A DNA stretch of 64,000 nt from Ophiosphaerella korrae (Eukaryota > Ascomycota > Dothideomycetes > Pleosporales > Phaeosphaeriaceae): positions 124,001 to 188,000 of the forward strand of contig JALNQF010000005.1 of NCBI GenBank assembly GCA_028456385.1, read 5' to 3'. Below, in pieces: positions 11,642 to 21,940 of the stretch. Each line of letters starts with the position of its first letter. Within the stretch, counting starts at the first letter, position 1. A program made the position numbers and the translations under genes. The notes below the pieces were generated by a model. It saw only the letters and a list, made by a program, of their open reading frames with translations. It did no database searches and was not told where the DNA came from.

Positions 11642-14600
11642 ATGGCCGCGGTGGCCGGCCCAACGTCGGCCTTCGAATCCAACACCTTCTTGAAGACGGT
11701 GGAAATCGCCGTAAATGACGAGATTGGCTCTGCCTCCATCTCGCCATCCGGTCGCGATATTGTGCTGGCCAGCCAGAGCGGCTTGCGCATCATAGACCTC
11801 GACAATATATTCTCGCTCCCGCGCTACATCCCCAACCACTTCTCGTGGAAGGTAGCTGATGTCCAATGGTCGCCCCATGCTGCGAGAGCAGAATGGATTG
11901 CCTCCACGCGCAACCAGCAAGCCCTGGTGTACAATCTTTCCTTGCCCTTCAACAACAAAAAAGCCCCCATCGAATACACTCTGCGCGCCCATGATCGCGC
12001 CATCACAGACATCAACTTCTCCGCCCATCATTCTGATCTTCTGGCCACTTGTGGCATGGACAGCTTTGTTTTCGTCCACGACTTACGCACCAATCAAGCT
12101 CCTTTGAAGTTTGCAGACTGGGAGGCAGGCGCCCACCAAGTCAAGTGGAACCGCCAGAATGACAAAATCATCGCGAGCTCCCATGACAAGTATCTTCATA
12201 TATGGGATACTCGCCACGGGACAAGGCCTCTGTCCACTATTGCCGCCCATTCTACCAAAATCTACGGAATCGACTGGAATCGCAATGATGCAAAGAAGAT
12301 TATGACATGTTCCCTTGATCACACTATCAAACTTTGGAATGATGTGGGTGTGAACACTAATATCTCAACCCCCCGCCGCGTCATACATACACATTACCCT
12401 GTATGGAGAGCTCGCCATGCACCATTCCCTCACGGCATCCTTGCCATGCCCCAACGCGGCAATTCCTGTTTGTGGTTGTATAAACATGTAAATGACAGCG
12501 ACCCCCAAACCTTTATCGATATGCCAGTACATGCTTTTGAGGGCCACGAGCCAGACGCCCAAGTGCGAGAATTCTTGTGGCGCTCGCGCGGCTCTATCGA
12601 TGATGGGATCGATAACCGAGAGTTTCAACTTGTGTCTTGGGGCACAGATAACCATCTTCGCCTTCATCGTATTACTCCAGAGCTGCTTGAATCAGCAGTA
12701 GGTTATCGCAAGGGCCAACCAGTCCTCGAGGAGCCCAGTACAACTAGAAAAGGAGCAGCCTACGTTACCTATCGTGACGGTCCATTGCATACATCCAATG
12801 CAAAAACCCGTAACGAGTCTGGTCCTTCTCGCTCACAGTTGAAGGGAAACTTATCAGCATTGCTTCAAAATTACTCTTTCAATGACGTTGTCAATAATCC
12901 ACATGCCAGGCGACAAACTCAGTCACAAGCACATACTGATATAGTCCCGAGAGAGACAATGACCGCAGCAACCATACGTCGCAACGACCCTCGCGTAGTT
13001 ACGCATATCACTTGGATGGAAGGTATCAAAGTCGGTGATGGGGATGAAAACAACAAAGATCTCCGCGCCCGTTCTGACCAAGATAGCCAAAAAGAGAAGT
13101 ATTCGTACCAAGAACAAAATGATCTGGGGGCAGAGATCTCATACGTTGGGAACAAATATAAAAAGCTTACTTTCGACTCAATTGATGTCCCAGGACGTCG
13201 CATTACAGTTTCCTTTCACGGCCCATGGGGCGAGTACGACACCACAACCGATGATAATAAGCTCGTATTTCTCCGATTCACCATCAAGTTCCCGGTCGGA
13301 TATCCCAAGTACCCCAAAACTACCGACAGAGCTCACTTAGGTAGAGAATGGATGCGGACAGGGGCGCCATTGGAGATCGAATTCGAGAGAACAACGGCTT
13401 CGATAAGTCGGGACAGCCAGCAAGGGTTAACAGACAACATGGTCCGCATCGCTGAAGTATGTGCTGGTCAACAACGCGAAGCATTAGAGCCCGTTCTCTC
13501 GTACGCGCTCGGGGAACGCGGACTCAATGACAGTCTTCACCTTGAGGATGGTCAACCACTCGAGGACTTAGGGCCCTTGGCTGGTGACGAAAGTTCTAGT
13601 GACGATGATGATGACGACTCACATGAGGGGGAATTTATCAATGATGTTATGCAATCGTCCCATACGAATGCTAATATCCCTGTTCCTAATAAGTGTTCTG
13701 GCCGTTTCTCGATCGGCGGTTCCCTCGTATTTGCGAAGATACCTGCACCCAAATTGACACCAGCCATTGAAGCAATTCAGTTTCGAATCGCTAGAAATCT
13801 GCGGCACGGCCCTAGCAAAGATGACATATTCGACTCTTTTGGCCGCTTTACCACAACGCACCCCCATGATTCAGACAGCGATTCGTCTGTAGCTTCATCT
13901 GACGGCTCTTGGGAAGTGTCAAGTGCTCCTTCGTCTTCATCAGGCTCTGATGAGGTGGCCAACGCGCACATACGGAACTTTCAGCCCCCACTGGCATGGC
14001 AGAGAGCCGCATGTCGGTTCCAATCACGGAACTCAATCCCATCTTCGACTGGAGTAGGGAAACAAGTCCAAAAGCCCAAGTCCACAGTGTCAATACTATC
14101 CTTGGCAGTTGAAGAGTTTGTCCCAAGTAAGCGGATTCTAGCAGAAGAGTATCGTATCTTTGGCCCTGGACCAGAGATCTGTGAGCACAATTCGGGAGTA
14201 GCGAGGCGATATGGATACGACGATCTCGCAGACATTTGGATGCTCTGCAAACTGATCTTGAGTAACGAGGTACCCTTGGATATACTGCCTCAACAGTACC
14301 GACGAGAACAGGTCCTTGTCCTTGCCAGAAGAGCTCTCGTAAGGATCAAACGTAAAGACAGCGGCCTAGATCTGCAGTTCGACGAGGCAGATACCGTGAC
14401 TAATCCTAAATTAACAGGACGGGTCAAATGGGGGCACCATACTGTTGTAACCTGGCTAATCCCAGCGTTGTTTGGCTATTTTGAACGCCTAGCTGATACC
14501 CAAATGCTGGCTATGCTGTCATGTATATTCGCAGAACCCGCTGCGCGTGAAAGTGTGACATTCACTATGACTAAGATTCGGCATTCGCATTTACCTATGT

Positions 14601-16543
14601 CTATGGAGGCCCCTGCTTTCTCCCTAGACTACTTTTCTTCAGTTGATGCTGCGTGGAGCCTATTCAAACCTACAATTTCGATGCCATCTACGCCTGTGCA
14701 TTCGCGTTATGCCACCCCCGCAAACGACTTTGGCTGGCAAAAACAGATCAAGAACTTAGATACATATGGAAGCTATGGTAGTTCGAATGGGCCTTGGGGA
14801 AGCGACACAATACCTAGCGAGCCTGTGACACCTTATTCTACTGAACACACGCCGCCGCTCTTGACAAGAGTATCGACGATTAGAAATGCTCACACAACAA
14901 CCCATACCCCGTACTCGACCTCGCCAGAACAAAACCATACCACCTTGAAAAAATCCTCAACGACGAATTTTGCTAGCGCAGTAGCTGCCCTATCACGGCC
15001 ATTTGCAAATGCCATCTCCTCTTCCCCGCCGGCCAAATCTCGAATAGATGACTTATCAACATCAGCGCCCGCTAGCGGCGTCACTTGGGGCACGACGACA
15101 TTCTATGGTGGCGACGATTTCGATCGTCGAAGTTTGGCGCCTTCTCGTGGTAAACATAGCAAAAGAGCTAGTTTTGGACAGTCTGATCGCAATATAAATT
15201 ATATGTATGACTCTGACTCCGACTATGAAAGGATTGACGAAGAGGATGGTGGTAGCAACGACAGTACCTCGGAGAACACTCGCCCAACGACCCCAGGCAA
15301 GAATGATGGCAGTGATGGACTGGGAAGCATTAAAGTGAAGCTCAAGAATCAGGACCAGTTCGATGAGGAAGCTTGTGTGAGTAGGTCATTACTGGACACG
15401 AGTAAGGATTGGCTTTACCGTGCTTGGAGGGAGCAGTATGCCGAGATGTTGGGGTGCTGGGGTTTGATCAGCGCAAGAGCTGAGGTCCTCAAGTTCAACG
15501 GCCTGGTATCTTACTTTCCGCCCGAACGTTCGCGCAGTGGCTCAAAAGCCGGGTCAATGTACCTATCAATTAAGAAAGGCAGCGATGTGGGTCTTGATAC
15601 AGTGGTATCAAGGCACCTATCAAGAGCTTCGGCGCTTGTCCCTCCCTCAGTAACAGTGGGACAAGCAAAACGATCCCCTATTACTTCCCTGAGAGACTTT
15701 TCGTTCAATCCAGAAGCACGAGAATTCCATCCTGGCACAGAATCTTTCATACCTGTGGAGGAAGTGCCACCGCCAACTGAGGTCTCCATCTCTACTGAGC
15801 AGTATTTGCAACTCTCAATACCAACCCAAACAAACAACAAAGAACTAGAGGAAAACCTTGTCGATCTTCACACTTCTCCAGGAAAGAACAGGTTACACCC
15901 GCATGACAACCGGTCAACCAGACCTAGCCTCTCAAGAGGAGCATCGAGTGTGTCGGGCCCGTCGTCTTGGAATGCCGGCCGCTCACCCTCTACCATTCCG
16001 ACAACAACCCCCACCAAGCCCACGACATCCGAGCCCATATACAGTTGCAGCATCTGCTGGATTCGTGTGAGTGGACGTGTCTATCTTTGCCCCGCATGCC
16101 TGCATGTGGCACATTTCGACTGCATGAATGACGAACTTGACATGGATGACGGGGAATGCGTAGTTGGATGTGGTTGCGGGTGCGGAATCGAAGACGATGA
16201 TATACGCGGCAGAATGGAAGCTTATATCGACGAAGTCCACGCCGCCAATGCTGCCGGTATTGCGTGGGATGAAAGTGGTGGCTGGCATCAGCTTGCATTG
16301 GCAAGTGAACCGACCACGCCAGGCCTGTATGTCAAAGGCGTGGATGGAGATTTCATGACAGGTGTGGCGAGCAAGATTGGAGTTAGTCGAGAGGACAAGA
16401 GAAGGGAAAGAGACAGAAATATAGAGAGGGCGGGTGGAAGGACGAGCAAGACGACGAGCCCGACGCCGACGACGAGTACGATGAGGAAGAAGAAAGAGAA
16501 GGGAAAGAAGAAGGCGAGGGTTTCTGGTCTAAGCTATTACTAA
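11642..16543 (+). CDS. mtc5: SEA/GATOR2 complex WD40-RWD-RING protein (WDR59/Mtc5/Sea3 type)
   Basis: Large subunit of the vacuole-associated SEA complex (GATOR2 in animals), which regulates TORC1 in response to amino acids. It is a single exon of 1633 residues from ATG 11642. The N-terminal half (about 20-370) carries WD40 repeats, e.g. WIASTRNQQALVYNL, IIASSHDKYLHIWD and IMTCSLDHTIKLW. An RWD-type domain (about 495-640) follows, around FLRFTIKFPVGYPKYP. A long low-complexity Ser/Asp-rich middle comes next. A cysteine-rich RING-like end (about 1467-1520) reads CSICWIRV, LCPACLHVAHFDC and CGCGCG. WD40 plus RWD plus C-terminal RING is the WDR59 layout; WDR24/Rtc1 lacks the RWD. The C-terminal tail is very Lys/Arg-rich. 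The isoform assignment rests on the RWD and the opening SPSGRDIVLAS. Confidence 0.88.
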   Translation: MAAVAGPTSAFESNTFLKTVEIAVNDEIGSASISPSGRDIVLASQSGLRIIDLDNIFSLPRYIPNHFSWKVADVQWSPHAARAEWIASTRNQQALVYNLSLPFNNKKAPIEYTLRAHDRAITDINFSAHHSDLLATCGMDSFVFVHDLRTNQAPLKFADWEAGAHQVKWNRQNDKIIASSHDKYLHIWDTRHGTRPLSTIAAHSTKIYGIDWNRNDAKKIMTCSLDHTIKLWNDVGVNTNISTPRRVIHTHYPVWRARHAPFPHGILAMPQRGNSCLWLYKHVNDSDPQTFIDMPVHAFEGHEPDAQVREFLWRSRGSIDDGIDNREFQLVSWGTDNHLRLHRITPELLESAVGYRKGQPVLEEPSTTRKGAAYVTYRDGPLHTSNAKTRNESGPSRSQLKGNLSALLQNYSFNDVVNNPHARRQTQSQAHTDIVPRETMTAATIRRNDPRVVTHITWMEGIKVGDGDENNKDLRARSDQDSQKEKYSYQEQNDLGAEISYVGNKYKKLTFDSIDVPGRRITVSFHGPWGEYDTTTDDNKLVFLRFTIKFPVGYPKYPKTTDRAHLGREWMRTGAPLEIEFERTTASISRDSQQGLTDNMVRIAEVCAGQQREALEPVLSYALGERGLNDSLHLEDGQPLEDLGPLAGDESSSDDDDDDSHEGEFINDVMQSSHTNANIPVPNKCSGRFSIGGSLVFAKIPAPKLTPAIEAIQFRIARNLRHGPSKDDIFDSFGRFTTTHPHDSDSDSSVASSDGSWEVSSAPSSSSGSDEVANAHIRNFQPPLAWQRAACRFQSRNSIPSSTGVGKQVQKPKSTVSILSLAVEEFVPSKRILAEEYRIFGPGPEICEHNSGVARRYGYDDLADIWMLCKLILSNEVPLDILPQQYRREQVLVLARRALVRIKRKDSGLDLQFDEADTVTNPKLTGRVKWGHHTVVTWLIPALFGYFERLADTQMLAMLSCIFAEPAARESVTFTMTKIRHSHLPMSMEAPAFSLDYFSSVDAAWSLFKPTISMPSTPVHSRYATPANDFGWQKQIKNLDTYGSYGSSNGPWGSDTIPSEPVTPYSTEHTPPLLTRVSTIRNAHTTTHTPYSTSPEQNHTTLKKSSTTNFASAVAALSRPFANAISSSPPAKSRIDDLSTSAPASGVTWGTTTFYGGDDFDRRSLAPSRGKHSKRASFGQSDRNINYMYDSDSDYERIDEEDGGSNDSTSENTRPTTPGKNDGSDGLGSIKVKLKNQDQFDEEACVSRSLLDTSKDWLYRAWREQYAEMLGCWGLISARAEVLKFNGLVSYFPPERSRSGSKAGSMYLSIKKGSDVGLDTVVSRHLSRASALVPPSVTVGQAKRSPITSLRDFSFNPEAREFHPGTESFIPVEEVPPPTEVSISTEQYLQLSIPTQTNNKELEENLVDLHTSPGKNRLHPHDNRSTRPSLSRGASSVSGPSSWNAGRSPSTIPTTTPTKPTTSEPIYSCSICWIRVSGRVYLCPACLHVAHFDCMNDELDMDDGECVVGCGCGCGIEDDDIRGRMEAYIDEVHAANAAGIAWDESGGWHQLALASEPTTPGLYVKGVDGDFMTGVASKIGVSREDKRRERDRNIERAGGRTSKTTSPTPTTSTMRKKKEKGKKKARVSGLSYY

Positions 16544-17296
16544 TATGGGATAATATGGCGCATCATGAGGAGACGGCTGTTGTAAGATAATGGATGGAGA
16601 ATTCTGATAATATTTTCTGGTGGCCACCTGGGACGTGTCTGGACAGGGGGTGTGCTTATCTCGAGGCATGCACTATATTTCGCTCAGGGGAGTGTCTTTT
16701 TCTAGCCGGTGTATTTTCGAACAAGCATCCCGTCACCCTTTTGAACGCGAATGCTCGGACAGCAGAAATGATAAGACGGACAGCTGGGGGCACTGGTTGT
16801 GGCACGAGTCCAGATATGGACACATGTTGTGTCAGTGACCAAGACGCAGGGGGTGGTGTCATGTGCAGGGGCTGCAGAAGCAGGCCAATGTCTTCCAGAA
16901 CACAGTGTGCAACAGGCGGTGGACTCGAGGCAACTCGAGATGCACGAGCAGGAGCACAAAGCCTTTTTCCCGAAGAGCACATAGGAGGGACGGTACCTCG
17001 TATTTCCAAGCGTGCGGATGATGCGCAGGCTGCAGGGCCCCACGCGCGCTTGTGCCCTTGTCATTCATCTTGAATCTGCCCGAGCTCCCGTTGGCTGGGC
17101 GCTAAGTCAAGCCACTAACCCCAGCTCCGACTCCACTTTAGATAGTGACCGCCTCTCCGCTTCCACATCGAAGCCTTGCACATTTTGGACTTTGCAAGGC
17201 CCGTCTCTTCTGCTGCTGCTGGCTATCCGGACTAGCAGGTGCAGAGCGCAACTGAATGCTGGGGCGCGCCCATAGCTCGCCTCTCCAACACGGTCT
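16544..17296. other. Intergenic, 0.75 kb
   Basis: This is the 3' end of mtc5 and the promoter/leader of the zinc-cluster gene. Overlapping ORFs on both strands (up to 159 codons) show no conserved features and are not called. Confidence 0.5.
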
Positions 17297-19878
17297 ATGG
17301 CCGAGACTGCGGTTCTTGTCGCGCCCTCCGCTGCTCTAAGCCGAACGGAAACTGGTCCGACCAACCCCACAAGCGCGAGGAAGATCACTCCTCCTTCACC
17401 CTCACCCGCCGCCAAGCATGCACCGAAAGCGACCCAAGCGGGGGGCGTGACCAAGCGCAAGCAGTCCAAGAGTCGCAACGGCTGCATCACCTGCAAGAAC
17501 AAGCGCCTGAAGTGCGACGAGACAAAGCCGACCTGCCAGCAGTGTGCCCGGCGCGCGGTGCCGTGTGGAGGATACAAAAAGGACTTCAAATGGCGCCCGT
17601 TTGAGGAGCCCGGCGTGCCTGGCAAGCAGTCGGCCAAGGGGCGAAAAGGTGGCAATGCTCCCTCCATGCTGGCCGTGGCCTTGTCTCTAACACCACCAGC
17701 AGACGCCGACCTGGCCCTCTCCATCCCCCCAACCTCGGCGCCAGCCAGCAACCTCTTGCACAGCCAGGGCCAGAACCAGAACCACGAGCCCCACGAGCCC
17801 GTAGGCTTCCAGGATGCACACGCACAGCACTATGCCTTCGCCAGCCCAACCCAGAATGCCTTCTACCCACTGCCCTCGCAGTACCAGGCCGCCCTCCAGT
17901 CCCTGCCGCTGCACACGTCCCCCCCTCAGCCTCCCTTTCCTCAGCCATCCTTCCCCCCGGCCGGCAATGCCTTCGCCGTCCCCCTCTCCTCACCCTACAT
18001 GATGACTCCACAATCCATCTCCTCAGCCGACTCATATGCGCCCACCTCCCTGGCAGAGATACACAGTGCACACAGTGCATTTGATACAGAGGGAAACACA
18101 ACCAGGCACAGCACAGCCAACAGGACCACTGCACCTTCCAGTGTCTCGTCAGGGCAGTCACCGCGGCTTCTAGATCTCCTCCTGCCCGGCACTGATCTCA
18201 CCGTGCCACCAGCAGAGTATCCTTCCTTCATTTCTCAGCACGAAGCCTTCTACCAGCCAACAGGCCTCACTCCGCCAGCAGAGCCCCTGGATGATGCTAT
18301 GGAGGAAATACCACGCTGTGCCGACCTAGACTCCGAGGCGTGGGTCATGCGGCCTCCATCTCCAGCCCTGTCTAGCTCGTCTAGCTCGTCCTCGGACTCG
18401 CCTAGCTTACCAATACTTGCACAACCACAGTTCTCCCTTGCTTCCCCAGAAAATCTCACGCGTCGGTACGATCGAGACACGTGTGGCGTACTGTCAGTCA
18501 AGGACGGCCCCACAGAGAACCCATGGCGGACGCTGGTTTGGCCTCTCGCGCGCGACTGTCCCGCCTTGTATCATGCAATCGCGTCCATGACGTCGTTCCA
18601 CCAAAGCAAAGATACCCCTGCTCTGCGCATTCAAGGGATCGATCATATGCGCAATGCAGTTCATGCACTAGCAGCAGGCCTGGAAAATATGCGTTTCGAT
18701 GCAGCTATCTCAACCACGCTCGTTCTTGCCTTCTCCGAATCCTGGGACCAGCATATCAGCACAGGTATCAACCATATCAAGGGTGCTAAAATCCTCATCA
18801 GTCAAGCACTTATGCAACATCGGCAGACGCCCAAGCTGGGCGAGGAATGGGCTCGCCTAAAATTTCTGTGCAACACCTGGATTTATATGGATGTTATTGC
18901 TCGTCTCACTTCTGCGGATGACGATGAAACCAACGATGTAGACATTGTCCACGAAAATATATATGCAAACGGCGAAACCGATGCGAATTTGGATCCTCTG
19001 ATGGGTTGTGCCCATACACTGTTCCCAATCATTGGCCGTGTTGCAAACCTTGTGAGGAAGGTACGACGGAGCAGCAGCAACGGGCCAAGTATCATCTCAC
19101 AGGCCGTACAGCTGAAGGCTCAACTGGAAGAATGGGCCCCGCCATCCTTCATCGAGGATCCGGAGGACGAAACAACGAGTCCGCGTGACTCGATCAAAAC
19201 GGCCACTGCATATCAGAACGCTACTTTATTATATCTGCACCAAGCTGTGCCTGAAATTCCATCGCTGCCGTCCAGTGAATTAGCAGAGAAGGTGCTTTGT
19301 GACCTGGCTACCGTGGACCCACGTTCCCGTTCCATCATTGTGCACATTTACCCCCTCATGGCAGCAGGTTGCGAAGTCATGGACCAAGAAACCCGAGATT
19401 GGGTCAAGGAACGCTGGGAACTAATGCAATCGCGCATGAAACTAGGAATCCTCGAAAAGACGCTTGAAGTCACTAAAGAAGTCTGGTTACGTCGCGACGC
19501 CTATATCGAGGAGCGAAAACTTCTTGACGACATGCGATGTAATAGCTTTTCTCCAAATACCCCTCTTAAACGCGATTTCAATACATTCTACGATGACTTC
19601 CAACCAGAGGGCGACCTTTGCTGGTTAGATGCTAGTGCTAAGCGTAGAGCAATCGATCCGCTGTCGTACACACCCACTATGCTGCACGCAGTCATTGTAG
19701 ATTCATCAAGAAAAATACAACCGTCGACTCCGAACACTGAGCCACTTGAGCATGAATTCACGGTTAAAGGGAGATTACATTGGCTTGGCGTAATGAAGGA
19801 CTGGAGCTGGGAAGGTACGATCTACTTTGCTGTTATATTCTAGGTAAATGGCTAACCACAACAGTGCTACTTGGATGA
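17297..19878 (+). CDS. Zn2Cys6 (Gal4-type) transcription factor
   Basis: Nuclear DNA-binding regulator; targets unknown. Exons 17297-19814 and 19865-19878 give 843 residues. The zinc cluster spans residues 63-90 as C-x2-C-x6-C-x6-C-x2-C-x6-C (GCITCKNKRLKC, then CQQCARRAVPC), preceded by a basic stretch KRKQSKSR. A long Pro/Ser/Gln-rich linker follows (about 110-380). The C-terminal half (from about 400) is helical and resembles the Fungal_trans_2 type regulatory domain (e.g. WPLARDCPALYHAIASMTS). The last exon is only 14 bases: a GTACGA donor, a CTAACC branch site and an ACAG acceptor join WSWE to VLLG and a stop. If that intron is retained, the protein ends instead at a stop at 19843. Confidence 0.92.
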
Positions 19879-21940
19879 GTTTCCCTATTAAAATTGTTGC
19901 AACCACGCGCGACCATGATTGTGGCACGTTTCGCACTGCATCATCCCAGCTTTCGTGAAGGCTTTCAACACGAGCACCCGCATCATTGCGAGTCAATGCC
20001 ATTATACTAGTCTTCATCTCAATCCTCATATCACTTTCTTCTAGTTCTCAATATCACATATTTTATTTGAAAATCTCTCGGCGACAGGGAACAAGGTTGG
20101 GCATGGTTGGAACTGGTTTTTACCAAGTTCTATGGGGAGTCAACATGAACACATGATGGTACATTTGCGCAATTATGAACAAGGCTTTGGTTGAACCTTT
20201 ATTATATCATTGGAACTGCACAACAGTCCATGAATGAGGAATGCGTCATGGTTCTAGAGCCCTTTTTTTTTTGCTCAGTAATCCAGTTTTAATGAAGTCA
20301 ATTGACTCTAGATGAGGGCAAAGACAATTTTCGACTTTTCTGTGCAGAATTGTACCGTGTATACAGAAATTTTATATTCTATAAGACAGCTACTCCCACA
20401 TCTAGACTTCTATAGTGCCGTTGAGAAGACTTCACAGAATGTGGTTGTAACGTGCTCATGCATGCGTCACCTGGGTATCGAGTCTCCAACGTGCTCGCAC
20501 TACTTACACAACATCTCGCTCCTCGAGGTGGCTTGAACACATTCAACACTAAAAATCTGACAACCCATTAGTGTTTGTTACCGTGGCGACTCCACACAGG
20601 TGTAGTGGTGCTGTCAAAAAACAGCCACTGATAGCAGTGCTTGCTGTCACGCGCAGCCATCCGCAATAGACATGGACAGCTGATCCACGAACGACATCAT
20701 GTAGAGCCCTCACGGTCAATATAAATCCAAAGCCTAAGTCGCCGTTGAGCGACCACAAGAACCACTTCGCTTGCTCTGTGACCCAAAATTCCCAACAAAA
20801 GGCTAAAGCTGCTTCCAACACTAAATTTCCCAAATTGATCACGCCCATCACAATAGTTGATTACTTTGCAGCTCTCATCTCATCACGTTTGACTTGTACT
20901 CAGATATGACGCGACTGCAGATTGCTTCTGCAGATACCCGTCTCATCATGGCATCTGCGTATCAGTGATCCCGTGATGATTAGGAATCGATGCATGTAGC
21001 AAACCTCGACTCTTGAGGCACGTAGTAGTGGCCCACTCAGGCTCAGGTGCCTCTGACACAATGTGAAAACCTGCGTACTTCCAAGCCGTCTATTTTGCCG
21101 CCAAAAAAAAAACCACGGGGCTCAGTGCCATCCGCAAGTCGTGCATCGATGCTTCGAGATAGCTAGGTTCGCAGCCATCTTTCACCTCATCTGAGTTGCG
21201 ACGCGTTTGCACGAGCACAGAACGTCGAACCGCTGGAAAGTATTACAAACCCCATTTCCCCCAAGCCTCACTTCGCCCAGACACCACGCGCACACGCCGA
21301 TCCACACAAACAATCCCAATCGAATAACTTCCCCGCTATGCAACACCACCTTATGCCCACACCCGCAAACCCCCCCCCCCCCCTCCCCTCCTCTCGCTTT
21401 CCAGAAGCAATCACAACCTCAATTTCCCCCCCTCTCCCCTCTTCCCAAAGCTCCATGTATGTTCCCGAAAATGACGGGCGGCGGTGCAACACTTGATCTT
21501 ACATAATTTGTTTCTTCATCTTGCGCGCGCAACATAACTACTACATACAACTGTACGCTCAATTCGCTTGGCATATTGGTGGCGTTTTCGCGACACCGGG
21601 TGGGCGAATAGGAGGGCCGTTGGGGGGCTCTAGGTGTAGTGTAAGGTCAAACATGCGGGTGTAACGAGGCTAGTAGGGCTTGTGGATTTTGGATGGAGGG
21701 ATGAGGTGTGTTTGGTGGTTACATGTATACCGCGGGTAAAAGGAGGAATGTGTGGTTGGGAGTGGGGTGTGGAATGGTAGGACATGTTGTCATGATGAAG
21801 GGACTGGGAGTTCTTCATTGATCGTATTTGCTAAATGCTAGAATGTATAGGTACATGCTCGACTAATGTGATTACTATGTGACGTATCTTGGGGCCTCGG
21901 GGTTTTTCGATATCCATCGAATAGGAAAGATGATGATTAT
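19879..21940. other. Intergenic, 2.06 kb, convergent gene ends
   Basis: No ORF with protein-like features; several ORFs of 60-100 codons look random. The part 21250-21480 is extremely C-rich on the plus strand. The rest is unremarkable. Confidence 0.5.
21370..21383. repeat. C14 homopolymer within C/T-rich tract
   Basis: Fourteen consecutive cytosines lie inside a roughly 230-base strand-asymmetric C-rich stretch (about 21250-21480). Length may be unreliable in sequencing. Confidence 0.85.

Noticed and set aside
16594..17073. 159-codon plus-strand frame with many cysteines
   Set aside because: Overlapping frames on both strands are equally open, and the cysteines form no known pattern; it is more likely untranslated leader.
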